Source: Myxococcales bacterium
Lineage (GTDB): Bacteria; Myxococcota_A; Polyangia; Polyangiales; Houyiibacteriaceae
Reading direction: 5' to 3'
Length of the DNA: 44,362 nt
Assembly: GCA_029862185.1 (NCBI GenBank)
Contig: JAOTXX010000030.1
Span: 1 to 44,362, forward strand
Program-made: the position numbers and the translations under genes
Notes under the pieces: model-generated
The model's database searches: none
Seen by the model: only the letters and a program-made list of their open reading frames with translations
What the model was told of the DNA's origin: nothing
Shown: positions 8,480-16,814 of the stretch, piece by piece
How positions within the stretch are numbered: position 1 is the first letter of the stretch
Layout of the letters: every line of letters begins with the position of its first letter

Positions 8480-10631
8480 GCGCGCGCTTCGCCTTGGCTC
8501 GAACCCCGCGGCTCAACTGGCGCAGCCGCTTGTAGTCGTGCAGCGGCAAGGTCGCTTCGCCGAAGCGCGCCGCGAGGTACGCATCGGTGACCTCGCGAAC
8601 TTCATCGGACGCGGCGAACCCGGCGCGGTCGAGCTCTTCGGCGTGCTCGATCGGTGTGAGATCCGGCGGGCGCGCTTGCCCTGCGCTTCGAAGGCTGCTC
8701 TCGAGTGTAAGGTAGAGACGAACTGCGCGGTCGCGGTTGGGGTCGAGTTGCCGCCCCGCACGGGTTCGGCGACGGCGTTTGCGGCGCCATCGAACCCACA
8801 GGACGCCAACGCCGAAGACGCTCATGATAGCAACGAACCAACGCCAGTCGGGGCGGAACGGGATCGGCCCCAATTCGTTCTGGCCGTTCGACGGACCGTC
8901 CGCGCTGAACGGCTTTGCACCGCGATCTCCGCGCAGGGATCGATACCATGCGGCGAGGCCCTGCAGCGCCTTGGCCTGGTCGCGGATGTTGTACTCGACG
9001 ACGTACTCGGCCCAGCGGACGCGCATCGCATCGAGGATCTGCCGCATTTTCACGGCCAAGCCGGACGGCGCCGCGAAGACCTGACCGGAGGCCGGCGTCG
9101 GGTCGAACGTGACCCAGCGACCGTCGATGAGCACTTCTACCCAGCTGTGCGCGTGTCCGTTACGAACGGCGTAGTAGTCGCCGTAGGGGTTGTAGTCCGC
9201 ACCGAGGAAGCCGGTGACGTTGCGTGCCGGCAGTCCGAGGGAGCGCATCATGATGGCCATCGCGGTCGAGAAGTACTCGCAATGACCCGCCTTGGCTTCG
9301 AACAGGAAGACCTGAAGCGGGTCCTTGCCTTCGGTGTCGGGCTGCTCGAGCGTATAGCGGTACTTGCCTCCACCTCGGAGGTAGCGCTCGACAAACTGAG
9401 CTTGGGCGTGCGGGTTGGAGACGCCGTTCACCACCTCTCGGGCCAAGGCCTCGACTCGGTCGTAGTCAGGCGGAACCTCGAGATAGCGGCTTCGCAGGCG
9501 GTTCGGGATGTTCTCCCGAAAGCCGCGCGACTTCGCCTTGGCGAAGGCCTTGTAGGTCAGAGGTCCTTGGACGCGCCCCTGGTAACGCACGTCGAGCCCC
9601 GGCGAGCGCGTGATGCGTCGGTAGCGATTGCGGCCGGCGCGGACCGTCGGCGGAAGCTGCAAGGACACCGTGCCCTCGGGCAAGAACAAGACCGCCTCAT
9701 CCATCGGGTCGAGGATAATCTCATACTCCCGGTCTCCCGGCTTTGGCGGACGGAAAACCATGTACGTGTCTTGGAGTCGTTTCAGCTCTTCGCCGGCGAT
9801 GGGCGAACGCGACCAGCGGCCGTCGCTGTAACGGTCGAACGAGGTGCCCCGGAGGCGCAGGTCGAGCGAGCGCCGCGGCGGGTCGGGCCGGTTTTTGGGT
9901 TTGACGCGCATGACGACGGTGGGGTCGTCGCGAATCGTGCCGAAGCCGCCGAGCTCGACGTCGTCACCGAAGCCGGCCACCGACTGTGGCCGCACGCCCA
10001 GATTGGAAAGGAAACCGAAGCCAACCCGCGGAAACGCGAAGAACATGGCGGCGGTCAAGACGAAGAGCGGAACCGCGAGAAGCGTCGTACCGCCGAAGAA
10101 CGCCGGGGTCGCGAGCTTTTTGCTTTGGAGCTCGCCGCGGAGAACGGGGCCGTCTGAGCCGTGCGCAATCTCGAGCTCTTTTCGTAGATGCGTGAGTGCG
10201 AGCATCCACGGCATGACGATGACGAAACCAAAGAAGACGACCGCATAGTCGAGGCCAGTCGAGAACACGGTGCCTGCGATCAGGTGCAGGAAACCGAGGA
10301 TCGCAATTTGCTGGTAGTCCGCTGCCGTCTTTCGATGCGAGAGGCGTGAGATCTGAAGGAATGCGGCGTACTGCACGCCAACCGACAAGATAGACTCTCC
10401 GGCCATCGCTCGCGCGATTTGGAGGACGAGAACCAACACCGCGGCGATGTTCCAGAAACGCGAGTAGCCCGGGCGGTCGAGGAGCGGCGGCTCGGCAAAC
10501 CAGCTGGCCGCGAAAGCCAAGACGACGAGCGTTGCTTCAACGGGGCTGAACGTCGTGCCGAGCAAGAGCGCGATGAGGCCGAGCGCTGCAAACAGGTACG
10601 TCACGAGCTTGTGGGCGGAGCTGAATTTCAT
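8469..10631 (-). CDS. Membrane transglutaminase-like protein (TgpA family)
   Basis: 720 residues. The N-terminal part contains about six transmembrane helices within residues 1-200. A periplasmic transglutaminase-like domain follows with an intact triad: Cys451 (AGHCEYFSTA), His495 (NGHAHSWVEV) and Asp510 (WVTFDPTPA). A further helix lies near residues 595-615, before an Arg-rich C-terminal tail. It is the third gene of a MoxR-DUF58-transglutaminase operon, a widely conserved arrangement linked to envelope functions. The ATG overlaps the DUF58 stop as ATGA. The substrate is unknown for most of the family. Confidence 0.92.
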   Translation of the reverse strand: MKFSSAHKLVTYLFAALGLIALLLGTTFSPVEATLVVLAFAASWFAEPPLLDRPGYSRFWNIAAVLVLVLQIARAMAGESILSVGVQYAAFLQISRLSHRKTAADYQQIAILGFLHLIAGTVFSTGLDYAVVFFGFVIVMPWMLALTHLRKELEIAHGSDGPVLRGELQSKKLATPAFFGGTTLLAVPLFVLTAAMFFAFPRVGFGFLSNLGVRPQSVAGFGDDVELGGFGTIRDDPTVVMRVKPKNRPDPPRRSLDLRLRGTSFDRYSDGRWSRSPIAGEELKRLQDTYMVFRPPKPGDREYEIILDPMDEAVLFLPEGTVSLQLPPTVRAGRNRYRRITRSPGLDVRYQGRVQGPLTYKAFAKAKSRGFRENIPNRLRSRYLEVPPDYDRVEALAREVVNGVSNPHAQAQFVERYLRGGGKYRYTLEQPDTEGKDPLQVFLFEAKAGHCEYFSTAMAIMMRSLGLPARNVTGFLGADYNPYGDYYAVRNGHAHSWVEVLIDGRWVTFDPTPASGQVFAAPSGLAVKMRQILDAMRVRWAEYVVEYNIRDQAKALQGLAAWYRSLRGDRGAKPFSADGPSNGQNELGPIPFRPDWRWFVAIMSVFGVGVLWVRWRRKRRRRTRAGRQLDPNRDRAVRLYLTLESSLRSAGQARPPDLTPIEHAEELDRAGFAASDEVREVTDAYLAARFGEATLPLHDYKRLRQLSRGVRAKAKRAPTS

Positions 10632-11623
10632 GCCGCGCGCCTTTTGTGCTTCGGGTCGCGGCGGTGGGCAGCGGCGCGGGCGGGCGCAAGGAGCGCGAGA
10701 AAGTGCCAGATGGGGTCGGGCGGCGTGCCGCCAGGCACCAATGGCGAGACGCTGCTGCTCGACTGAACCTGCACCGAAATGCCCTGCGTGAGATAGACGG
10801 AAGCCAAGGTTGCGACCTCGGAAATCGACGTTTCAAACCGCTCTTGCCATGCCGCTTCGTCGTCGAGCCCGGAGGGGATCAGGTTGTCGACGGTGAGGGT
10901 GACGAGCGCGCTGGAGTCCTGCTCGTGTTCGCGAACGACGAGCTCGCCTCGGCTTGCGGTTCGTTTCCAGTGGATGTCTCGAGCCTCGTCGCCCTCACGG
11001 TAAAAGCGCACGCTGCCCGCAAACTCGCTTCCGCGGCCGGTCTGGTGAATGGGCGCAGCGTCCCCTTGCATCGGGCGGAGGGCCGGCGTGGCAACGTGCT
11101 CGAGCAGCCGCGGATAGACGACGATCTCGTCGGGCAAGAAGATGGTGTAGCCTTTTTCGATCAGGCCGAACGGATAGCGCGTGAGAACCCGCACGGTTCC
11201 GAGCTCGAAAAGCCCCCGGCGCGGTGACTCGAAGCGATAGCTCGCGACCTCCGTCTTTCCGGGCGCGACCCGAACGAAACGCGCGGCCTCCGTATCCACA
11301 CCGTCAACCTCATCGATGGCTTCGACCGAGACGCTGGAGAGCCAGCGCTTCTCGTTGAGTAATGCGATGTCGATGAGCGAGCGCCGCCCTGCAAAGAGTC
11401 GAGCGGGCAGATTGCGCGAGATTTGGAGCTTCCAGAGCGCGAGGTCACTCAAGACACCGCTCACCAGGAGCAGACTGAGAAGCAGGCCGAGCACTAGGTA
11501 CAGAAGGTTATTTGCTGTGTTCACCGCAGCGAGACCGACACCGACGGTGACGAAGAGGAACGCCCGCCCCTCGCGCGTCAGTCGAAACCTTCGCCTGCTC
11601 CGCTTTCGCCGAAAGATCCGCAT
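10628..11623 (-). CDS. DUF58-domain membrane protein
   Basis: 331 residues with a basic N-terminus, two adjacent transmembrane helices (about 22-60), and a DUF58 region. The conserved DUF58 core is near residues 196-238 (GSEFAGSVRFYREGDEARDIHWK, then ELVVREHEQD). DUF58 proteins have a von Willebrand-like fold and are usually encoded with a MoxR AAA+ ATPase and a transglutaminase, as here. They are thought to form a complex or chaperone system at the membrane. The gene starts 12 bases after the MoxR stop, and its own stop overlaps the transglutaminase ATG by 4 bases. The C-terminus is basic and low in complexity. Confidence 0.9.
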   Translation of the reverse strand: MRIFRRKRSRRRFRLTREGRAFLFVTVGVGLAAVNTANNLLYLVLGLLLSLLLVSGVLSDLALWKLQISRNLPARLFAGRRSLIDIALLNEKRWLSSVSVEAIDEVDGVDTEAARFVRVAPGKTEVASYRFESPRRGLFELGTVRVLTRYPFGLIEKGYTIFLPDEIVVYPRLLEHVATPALRPMQGDAAPIHQTGRGSEFAGSVRFYREGDEARDIHWKRTASRGELVVREHEQDSSALVTLTVDNLIPSGLDDEAAWQERFETSISEVATLASVYLTQGISVQVQSSSSVSPLVPGGTPPDPIWHFLALLAPARAAAHRRDPKHKRRAA

Positions 11624-11635
11624 CGTCCGGCCCGA

Positions 11636-12601
11636 TCAGAGAGGGACAGAGACGACGGTGAGAAGCTCGCGAATCACGCGCTGCGCATCGTCACGAACCG
11701 CGGCTCCCCCCATGCCGCCGCTGACCTTCACACGGTGGGCCAGGACGGGGCCCGCGAGGGCCTTGACGTCGTCGGGCAGCACGAAGGAGCGCCCTTCGAC
11801 CAGCGCCCTCGCCCGCGACGCACGCTCGAAGCCAAGCGCCCCTCGGGTGGACACGCCGACCGACAAAAGCGGCGTATTTCGCGTCGCGATGACGATTCGA
11901 TGCAAGTAATCGAGGACAGCGTCGTCGACCCGTACGGAGTCGACCGCCTGCTGAACGTGCCGAAGCTCGTTTGCGCTCATCGTTGGGTTGAGCTGTTCGA
12001 CCGGGTCCGAGCCACGACGATTGAGCACCTCTCGTTCGACACTGGGCGGCGGATAGCCAACGCTGAGCCGTACGAGAAATCGGTCGAGCTGCGACTCGGG
12101 CAGCGGGTAGGTTCCGTAGAACTCCTGCGGGTTCTGCGTCGCGACCACGAAGAACGGCTCTTCGAGACCGTACGTCTCTCCGTCAATCGAGACCTGCCGT
12201 TCGTCCATCGCTTCGAGAAGCGCGCTTTGCGTTTTGGGCGTCGTTCGGTTCACCTCGTCGGCGAGCAGAACCTGCGTGAAAATCGGGCCAGGCCGAAACT
12301 CGAAGGTGCTCTTCGATTGGTTGAACACGTTTCCGCCGAGGACATCGGTCGGCATGAGGTCGGAGGTGCATTGAAGGCGTCGAAACGTCACACCGACCGA
12401 CGCCGCCAGGGCGCGAGCCAAGGTCGTTTTGCCGACCCCTGGAACGTCCTCGAGCAGCAGGTGCCCGCGGGCCAAAAGCGAGACGACCGACAGCTTGATG
12501 ACCTCTTCTTTGCCCCGAACGACCAGCGCGATGTTCTGAACGAGACGCTGAGACAGTTGGGTCGCGTTTTCGGAGATGTGCGCGACGCTTGGTTGAGCCA
12601 C
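11636..12601 (-). CDS. MoxR-family AAA+ ATPase
   Basis: 321 residues with a MoxR AAA+ core: Walker A DVPGVGKTT (about 52-60), Walker B VLLADEVNR (111-119), the sensor-1 segment FFVVATQNPQEFYGTYPLPE, and the C-terminal lid with STRGALGF. MoxR ATPases act as chaperone-like maturation factors for proteins encoded beside them, here DUF58 and transglutaminase membrane proteins. The start is GTG at 12601 with only a weak ribosome-binding site. It heads the three-gene operon; a candidate promoter lies in the 110-base gap after the patatin gene. Confidence 0.94.
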   Translation of the reverse strand: MAQPSVAHISENATQLSQRLVQNIALVVRGKEEVIKLSVVSLLARGHLLLEDVPGVGKTTLARALAASVGVTFRRLQCTSDLMPTDVLGGNVFNQSKSTFEFRPGPIFTQVLLADEVNRTTPKTQSALLEAMDERQVSIDGETYGLEEPFFVVATQNPQEFYGTYPLPESQLDRFLVRLSVGYPPPSVEREVLNRRGSDPVEQLNPTMSANELRHVQQAVDSVRVDDAVLDYLHRIVIATRNTPLLSVGVSTRGALGFERASRARALVEGRSFVLPDDVKALAGPVLAHRVKVSGGMGGAAVRDDAQRVIRELLTVVSVPL

Positions 12602-12636
12602 TTTTCGAGCCTACCACACCCAACGTTGTGGGTAAA

Positions 12637-12666
12637 ATATTACAATAGCACTGACCTTTGCGTCAG
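12637..12666 (-). promoter_or_regulatory. Candidate promoter of the moxR-DUF58-transglutaminase operon
   Basis: On the minus strand CTGACG (12666-12661) and TAATAT (12642-12637) are 18 bases apart in an AT-rich patch that is unusual for this DNA. The -35 box is part of an inverted repeat, CTGAC/GTCAG (12651-12655 and 12662-12666). An imperfect palindrome, CCCAACGTTGTGGG, lies just downstream at about 12620-12633. Either could be an operator. Judged by eye only. Confidence 0.35.
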
Positions 12667-12711
12667 GGTTCCACTCTTTGTCCACAGTGCTCCAATCGCC
12701 CAAACCACCAG

Positions 12712-13959
12712 CTATTCCGGGAGTTTGGACGCTGAATGTGACATCGATCCCACAGTTGGCGCCGGGGACAGGATCGAATCGGGGTCCTCGAAAAGAAATG
12801 CCTCGATTTCATCTCGCTTGGCGTGTGCATCGCGCCGGCCCATCTCGATGAGGGTCTGCGCAAAACCCCCGTCGAACAGGAGGTAGCTGGCCAAGTCCGC
12901 GTCCGCTCCGGCGCCAACATCGAGCATGCTGATGAACGCGCGCCCGAGGCTCTTGCCAAAGCGCACTCGGTTGGAGGCGAGGTACTCCGAAGCGACTTGT
13001 CCAATGTCGACGGTGGGTCGAAGAACCAAGGAGCTGAGCAGGCGGCGCTTCGCCAGAGCGCCACGCGCTTTGGCGGCTTCGTTGATGCGGTCGAGGAACT
13101 CCGGACCGTAGGCGCGCACGCCATCGCGAAGGAAGTCGTTGATACGCTGTACTTCGAGGAGGTCGGTGTTCACGTGGTCGAGAAGGAAGGCGTTGAGCAC
13201 CTTTCCGAGCATGAACGTTGCGCCCGGGTACTTGCCGTCTTTCACGGCCCGCCGGTCGGGCGAGTGCGGCGTCGAGAGCCCAATGACGAGCAAACGGTTC
13301 ATGCCGAGATGCACCGAAGGGCCCATCGGCGTGTTGAGGCGAAGGCCGCCGTCGCAATGGATCTCGTCGCCGATCTCGACCGGCGGAAAGATGAGCGGAA
13401 TCGCGGCGGAAGCGAGCACATGGTGTTGGCCGATCCGAGCGCGGCGCACCAACGCATGAAGGCCCAGGCTCTCCGGAATCCCAATGCCCGGAGCCGCATC
13501 GACGAAAATCACAGGTTGCCCGGTGCCGACGTGTGTGGTGCTCACCGTGAGCGCTCGAAGCGCACCGCTTCGAATGTTCTGTCTGAGCCGCCGCCAGCGA
13601 ACGTTTCGGCCCACCAGAGCCGAGAGCGGGGCCGGGTCGAAGACGCCGCGCCCCTGGCCGGAGCCGCCGAGAAGCACGCGATAGAGGCCTGCGGCCTGAC
13701 GCAGACCAAAACCAAGCACCTGAGGCAGCTCGAGCTCGGTCCAAATGGAAACGAGCTGCTTCACCCCGGCCGGCACATCGCCGATGGCAGAGGCGATGAA
13801 GGCGCCGTTGACGGCGCCGACACTGGTCCCCGAGATCAGGTCGACCTTCGGTGCCTTGCCCTTCGAGTCGAGGAACTCGCTGAAGATGTATTGGAGAACT
13901 CCAACCTCGTACGCGCCTCGCGCACCACCCCCCGAAAGTATCAAGCCAAGACCACCCAC
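12712..13959 (-). CDS. Patatin-like phospholipase
   Basis: 415 residues. The patatin domain covers about 1-220: oxyanion loop GGGARGAY (10-17), nucleophile elbow GTSVG with Ser46, and catalytic Asp203 in CDGGL. Together these are the Ser-Asp dyad of patatin/RssA-type lipid acyl hydrolases. The C-terminal ~200 residues have no recognisable domain. No signal peptide is present, so the protein is probably cytoplasmic or peripheral at the membrane. The GTG start overlaps the stop of the upstream small gene as TAGTG. It lies on the same strand as the MoxR operon but is separated from it by 110 bases with a candidate promoter. Confidence 0.92.
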   Translation of the reverse strand: MGGLGLILSGGGARGAYEVGVLQYIFSEFLDSKGKAPKVDLISGTSVGAVNGAFIASAIGDVPAGVKQLVSIWTELELPQVLGFGLRQAAGLYRVLLGGSGQGRGVFDPAPLSALVGRNVRWRRLRQNIRSGALRALTVSTTHVGTGQPVIFVDAAPGIGIPESLGLHALVRRARIGQHHVLASAAIPLIFPPVEIGDEIHCDGGLRLNTPMGPSVHLGMNRLLVIGLSTPHSPDRRAVKDGKYPGATFMLGKVLNAFLLDHVNTDLLEVQRINDFLRDGVRAYGPEFLDRINEAAKARGALAKRRLLSSLVLRPTVDIGQVASEYLASNRVRFGKSLGRAFISMLDVGAGADADLASYLLFDGGFAQTLIEMGRRDAHAKRDEIEAFLFEDPDSILSPAPTVGSMSHSASKLPE

Positions 13960-14303
13960 TATGTTTCCTCGTCTTTCAAGCGTAACAGCCGAACGGGCTT
14001 GCCGCAGAAATCATCGCTAGACAGTAGCTGGCGGATCTCTGGAGGGAGCCAGATCTCCTGATGGGGCAGGCGGCGAAGCGCATCGAGCAGCACCTCGGCG
14101 CGGCGCCAGGGTGGGGCACTGGGAGACACGTAGAGCAGCATTTCCCCCTGGACCCGGCAGAGCCCTCCGTCGACATGGGACTCCTCGGGGAGCTCTTCTT
14201 CGAGGAAGCGTATCCCCAACCGGGTCAAAGCTCGTTCCAGGGCGTCGAGCTGAAGCGCGAGTTCCACGCCTCTAAGGGTGCGGCCGCCAGCCGGGCCCCG
14301 CAA
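13959..14303 (-). CDS. Small conserved-looking protein of unknown function
   Basis: I do not recognise this protein (114 residues from the TTG at 14303; a GTG at 14267 with AGAGG close by would give 102). It has an N-terminal helix, LALQLDALERALTRLGIRF, then an acidic loop. A region follows that could pair beta strands (LCRVQGEMLLYVSP) with a helix (RRAEVLLDALRRLPHQEIWLP), and the C-terminus is charged. No membrane segment or signal peptide is visible. Its stop overlaps the patatin start, so it is probably co-translated with it. The frame has normal GC and codon usage for the window, and the opposite strand has no better candidate. Confidence 0.6.
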   Translation of the reverse strand: MRGPAGGRTLRGVELALQLDALERALTRLGIRFLEEELPEESHVDGGLCRVQGEMLLYVSPSAPPWRRAEVLLDALRRLPHQEIWLPPEIRQLLSSDDFCGKPVRLLRLKDEET

Positions 14304-14343
14304 TCTGGTCGTTTGGGCGACCGATTGGTAAGATGCTCAGACC

Positions 14344-15411
14344 TTGATTCACCTAGCAAAACCATGGATTGGCGAGGACGAACGCCGCGCGGTCGCGGCC
14401 GTTTTGGAGTCTGGGCAGCTCGTTCAAGGGGCGTTGGTCGAGCGCTTCGAGCAGGCGGTCGCCGCGCTGCTTGGCCGTCGGCACGGGGTCGCCGTGTCGA
14501 GTGGCACCTCCGCGCTCCAGCTCGCGCTCAAGGCGCTGCAAGTCGGCCCGGGAGACGAGGCCCTCTGCCCGGCGCTCAGCTGGCCGAGCCCGGCGCATGC
14601 AATTCGGGTGGCCGGGGCGAAAGTGCGCTTCGTCGATGTCGATCAAGGCGAGTGGAACAGCACCGCAGAGGCGCTCCGCGAAGCACGGAGCGGCAGCACC
14701 AAGGTGGCCATCGTCATCGATCAGTTCGGCAACCCAGCACGCGCCCAGGCGATTCGGGAGGCCCTGGGTTCATTGCCGATCATCGAAGACGCGGCGTGCG
14801 CGCTCGGAAGCCGCTTTGCCAGCGGTCCCTGCGGCAGCCTCGGCGTCGTGTCTTGCCTGAGCTTTCATCCACGAAAGATCTTGACGACAGGCGAAGGTGG
14901 GATGTGCCTCACCGACGACGACGACGTCGCCGACAAGCTGCGGACACTGCGCAACCATGGACAGCTCGGCGGTGAGTTCGTCGTCGCTGCCGGGAACTCG
15001 CGCATGACCGAGATTGCCGCTGCACTCGGGCTCTCACAGCTTCAACGGCTCGATGAAATTCTTGGAAGAAGGCGTGAGCTGGCCGCGCTCTATGCAAAGG
15101 CGCTCGGTGGGGCGCTCGACATTCAAACAACCCCAGACGGCGCGGAGTCCAACTACCAGACCTTTGGAGCCATTCTTCCACAAGGCTTCGCTCGCAAGTC
15201 GGTTTGCGAAGAGCTCCACGATCGGGGCGTCGAAGCCGGCGTTCTCTCTTTTGCGATTCACAAGCTCGGCAGCTTTGCCGGAAGCGACGCTTCGCTGCCA
15301 ATCGCCGAGCACATTGCGACGCGTGGCATCGCGCTTCCTCTCTATCCACAGATGCGGAACGCCGACGTCGAGGAAGTCGTCCGTGCCCTTCTCGGAGTGC
15401 TCGATGCGTGA
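14344..15411 (+). CDS. DegT/DnrJ/EryC1/StrS-family PLP aminotransferase
   Basis: 355 residues of the sugar aminotransferase fold: start IHLAKPWIGEDE, the substrate/PLP segment VSSGTSALQLAL, the Asp/Ala motif IIEDAACALG, and the PLP-binding Lys178 in SFHPRKILTTGEGG. Such enzymes transaminate nucleotide-linked keto-sugars used for surface polysaccharides or glycosylated metabolites. The start is TTG, since the only nearby ATG (14333) is out of frame and stops at once. The ABC ATPase gene overlaps its last 8 bases, so the two are co-transcribed. No other sugar-nucleotide genes are in the window, so the substrate is undetermined. Confidence 0.9.
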   Translation: MIHLAKPWIGEDERRAVAAVLESGQLVQGALVERFEQAVAALLGRRHGVAVSSGTSALQLALKALQVGPGDEALCPALSWPSPAHAIRVAGAKVRFVDVDQGEWNSTAEALREARSGSTKVAIVIDQFGNPARAQAIREALGSLPIIEDAACALGSRFASGPCGSLGVVSCLSFHPRKILTTGEGGMCLTDDDDVADKLRTLRNHGQLGGEFVVAAGNSRMTEIAAALGLSQLQRLDEILGRRRELAALYAKALGGALDIQTTPDGAESNYQTFGAILPQGFARKSVCEELHDRGVEAGVLSFAIHKLGSFAGSDASLPIAEHIATRGIALPLYPQMRNADVEEVVRALLGVLDA

Positions 15412-16333
15412 CGACTTGGTGCTCGAGGTGAATGGCCTCTACAAGACCTTCCACATCGGCTTTTTCCGCAAGCGCGTGGACGCCGTGCGCGGGACGAGCT
15501 TCTCCGTCAAGCGCGGCGAGATCTTTGGCCTGCTCGGGCCCAATGGCGCGGGCAAGACGACCACCATCAAGTCGATTCTTCGCCTGATTTTTCCTACCAA
15601 AGGCGAGATCCGAATTTTCGGGCGCCCGTCCGGCGACCGTGAAGCAGCGAAGCGCGTAGGCTACATGCCGGAAAACCCATACGTCTATCAATACCTCAAG
15701 CCAATCGAGTTCCTGGACCTCTGCGGTCGGCTCGTAGGCCTCGAAAAGCACGAACGCCGCGCACGCTCCGAAGAGATGATCGACAAGGTCGGTCTTCGGC
15801 ACGCCACGGATCGACCGATCGGCAAGTTCTCCAAAGGCATGATGCAACGCATCGGGCTCGCACAGGCGCTCCTGCACGACCCGGAGCTCTTGGTGCTCGA
15901 TGAGCCGATGAGCGGGCTCGACCCCATCGGCCGCAAAGAGGTGCGCGACGTCTTGCTCGAACAGCGCGAGCGCGGAAAGACGCTCCTGTTCACGAGCCAC
16001 ATTCTGAGCGACGTGGAGCTCCTCTGCGACCGCGTCGCAATCATGCAGCAGGGCGAAATCACCTCGGAGGGCCAGGTGCACGACCTCCTGGAGTCCGCTG
16101 GGCGGCGCGTCGAGATTCGACTGAGTAGCGCATCACAGAAGCTCAGAGATTCGCTCGCGTCGCGGGGGACGATTCTCGATGGCGGGGCCGGCCATCTCAC
16201 GCTGCAGGTCAACGGCCAGCAGGCAGTCGACGAGGTCCTCCGGATCTCGAGCGCAGCCGGCGCCCGGCTCGACGCGATGATTCCGGAGCGGGAGTCGCTG
16301 GAGAACCTGTTTCTCAAAGGCGCGCGCGGCTGA
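15404..16333 (+). CDS. ABC-2-type transporter ATP-binding protein
   Basis: 309 residues. Nucleotide-binding domain: Walker A GPNGAGKTT, a Q-loop region replaced by YMPENPYVY, signature KFSKGMMQR, Walker B LLVLDEPMSGLD and the switch His in FTSHIL. These are typical of ABC-2 export ATPases. A C-terminal ~75-residue domain follows that regulates or couples to the permease. The ATG lies inside the aminotransferase gene (8-base overlap) with GGAGTG upstream. No permease gene is adjacent: the next gene is a rhodanese, so the partner must be encoded elsewhere. Possible roles include polysaccharide, lipid or drug export. Confidence 0.92.
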   Translation: MRDDLVLEVNGLYKTFHIGFFRKRVDAVRGTSFSVKRGEIFGLLGPNGAGKTTTIKSILRLIFPTKGEIRIFGRPSGDREAAKRVGYMPENPYVYQYLKPIEFLDLCGRLVGLEKHERRARSEEMIDKVGLRHATDRPIGKFSKGMMQRIGLAQALLHDPELLVLDEPMSGLDPIGRKEVRDVLLEQRERGKTLLFTSHILSDVELLCDRVAIMQQGEITSEGQVHDLLESAGRRVEIRLSSASQKLRDSLASRGTILDGGAGHLTLQVNGQQAVDEVLRISSAAGARLDAMIPERESLENLFLKGARG

Positions 16334-16376
16334 GCTGCCCACTTGCCCCGAAGTCGATGTTCCCTAGAAGCAAAGC

Positions 16377-16814
16377 ATGACCGTTAAAAGGGTTTCGCCG
16401 CTGGAGGCCTCCGCGCTCCTCGAAGACGAAGGCTACGCGTACCTCGACGTTCGCTCGATTCCGGAGTTCGATGAAGGGCATGCGGTCGGCGCGTACAACA
16501 TCCCTCTGTTGCACGCCACGCCGTCGGGCATGCGCCCAAACGGGGACTTCATGTCGGTGGTCGCCGCTGTGTTTCCGAAAGAGAGCAAGTTGGTGGTCGG
16601 CTGTCGGTCGGGCAACCGCTCGCTCAGGGCGGCCGAAGCCTTGCTCGCCTCCGGCTTCGAGCACGTCGTCGACCAGCGGGCCGGGCACGAAGGTGCGCGT
16701 GACGCGTTCGGCCAGCTCCAGGAACCGGGCTGGCACGCCGCCGGCCTCGAGGTTGCACGCGAGGCCGAACCCGGGCGCACCTACGAAGCCCTGCTGGCGC
16801 GTCGCGACCGCTAG
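16377..16814 (+). CDS. Single-domain rhodanese-like protein
   Basis: 145 residues. The rhodanese fold shows YLDVRSIPEFDEGHAVGAYNIP near the N-terminus and an active-site loop VVGCRSGNRS with Cys76, which would carry the persulfide. A C-terminal tail of about 35 residues follows. Such proteins transfer sulfane sulfur in the cytoplasm. The CRSGNRS loop resembles that of single-domain GlpE/PspE-like enzymes, but nothing here identifies its acceptor. The gene is 43 bases after the ABC ATPase. Its TAG stop and that of the convergent aldehyde dehydrogenase share the palindrome CTAG. Confidence 0.9.
   Translation: MTVKRVSPLEASALLEDEGYAYLDVRSIPEFDEGHAVGAYNIPLLHATPSGMRPNGDFMSVVAAVFPKESKLVVGCRSGNRSLRAAEALLASGFEHVVDQRAGHEGARDAFGQLQEPGWHAAGLEVAREAEPGRTYEALLARRDR

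Noticed and set aside
8430-10157. A 575-codon open frame on the plus strand
   Set aside because: It is antisense to the transglutaminase gene, shows no family signature, and is the expected shadow in GC-rich DNA where stop codons are rare.
12617-12634. Imperfect palindrome near ACCCAACGTTGTGGGT before moxR
   Set aside because: Not symmetrical enough to call an operator by itself; mentioned only with the candidate promoter.
12823-14061. A 412-codon plus-strand frame opposite the patatin gene
   Set aside because: Antisense shadow; the minus strand carries an intact patatin catalytic dyad.
16731-16746. TGGCACG with GC at the right offset, possible -24/-12 promoter
   Set aside because: It is inside the rhodanese coding sequence, the -12 half (CGGCC) is poor, and no gene starts downstream on that strand.
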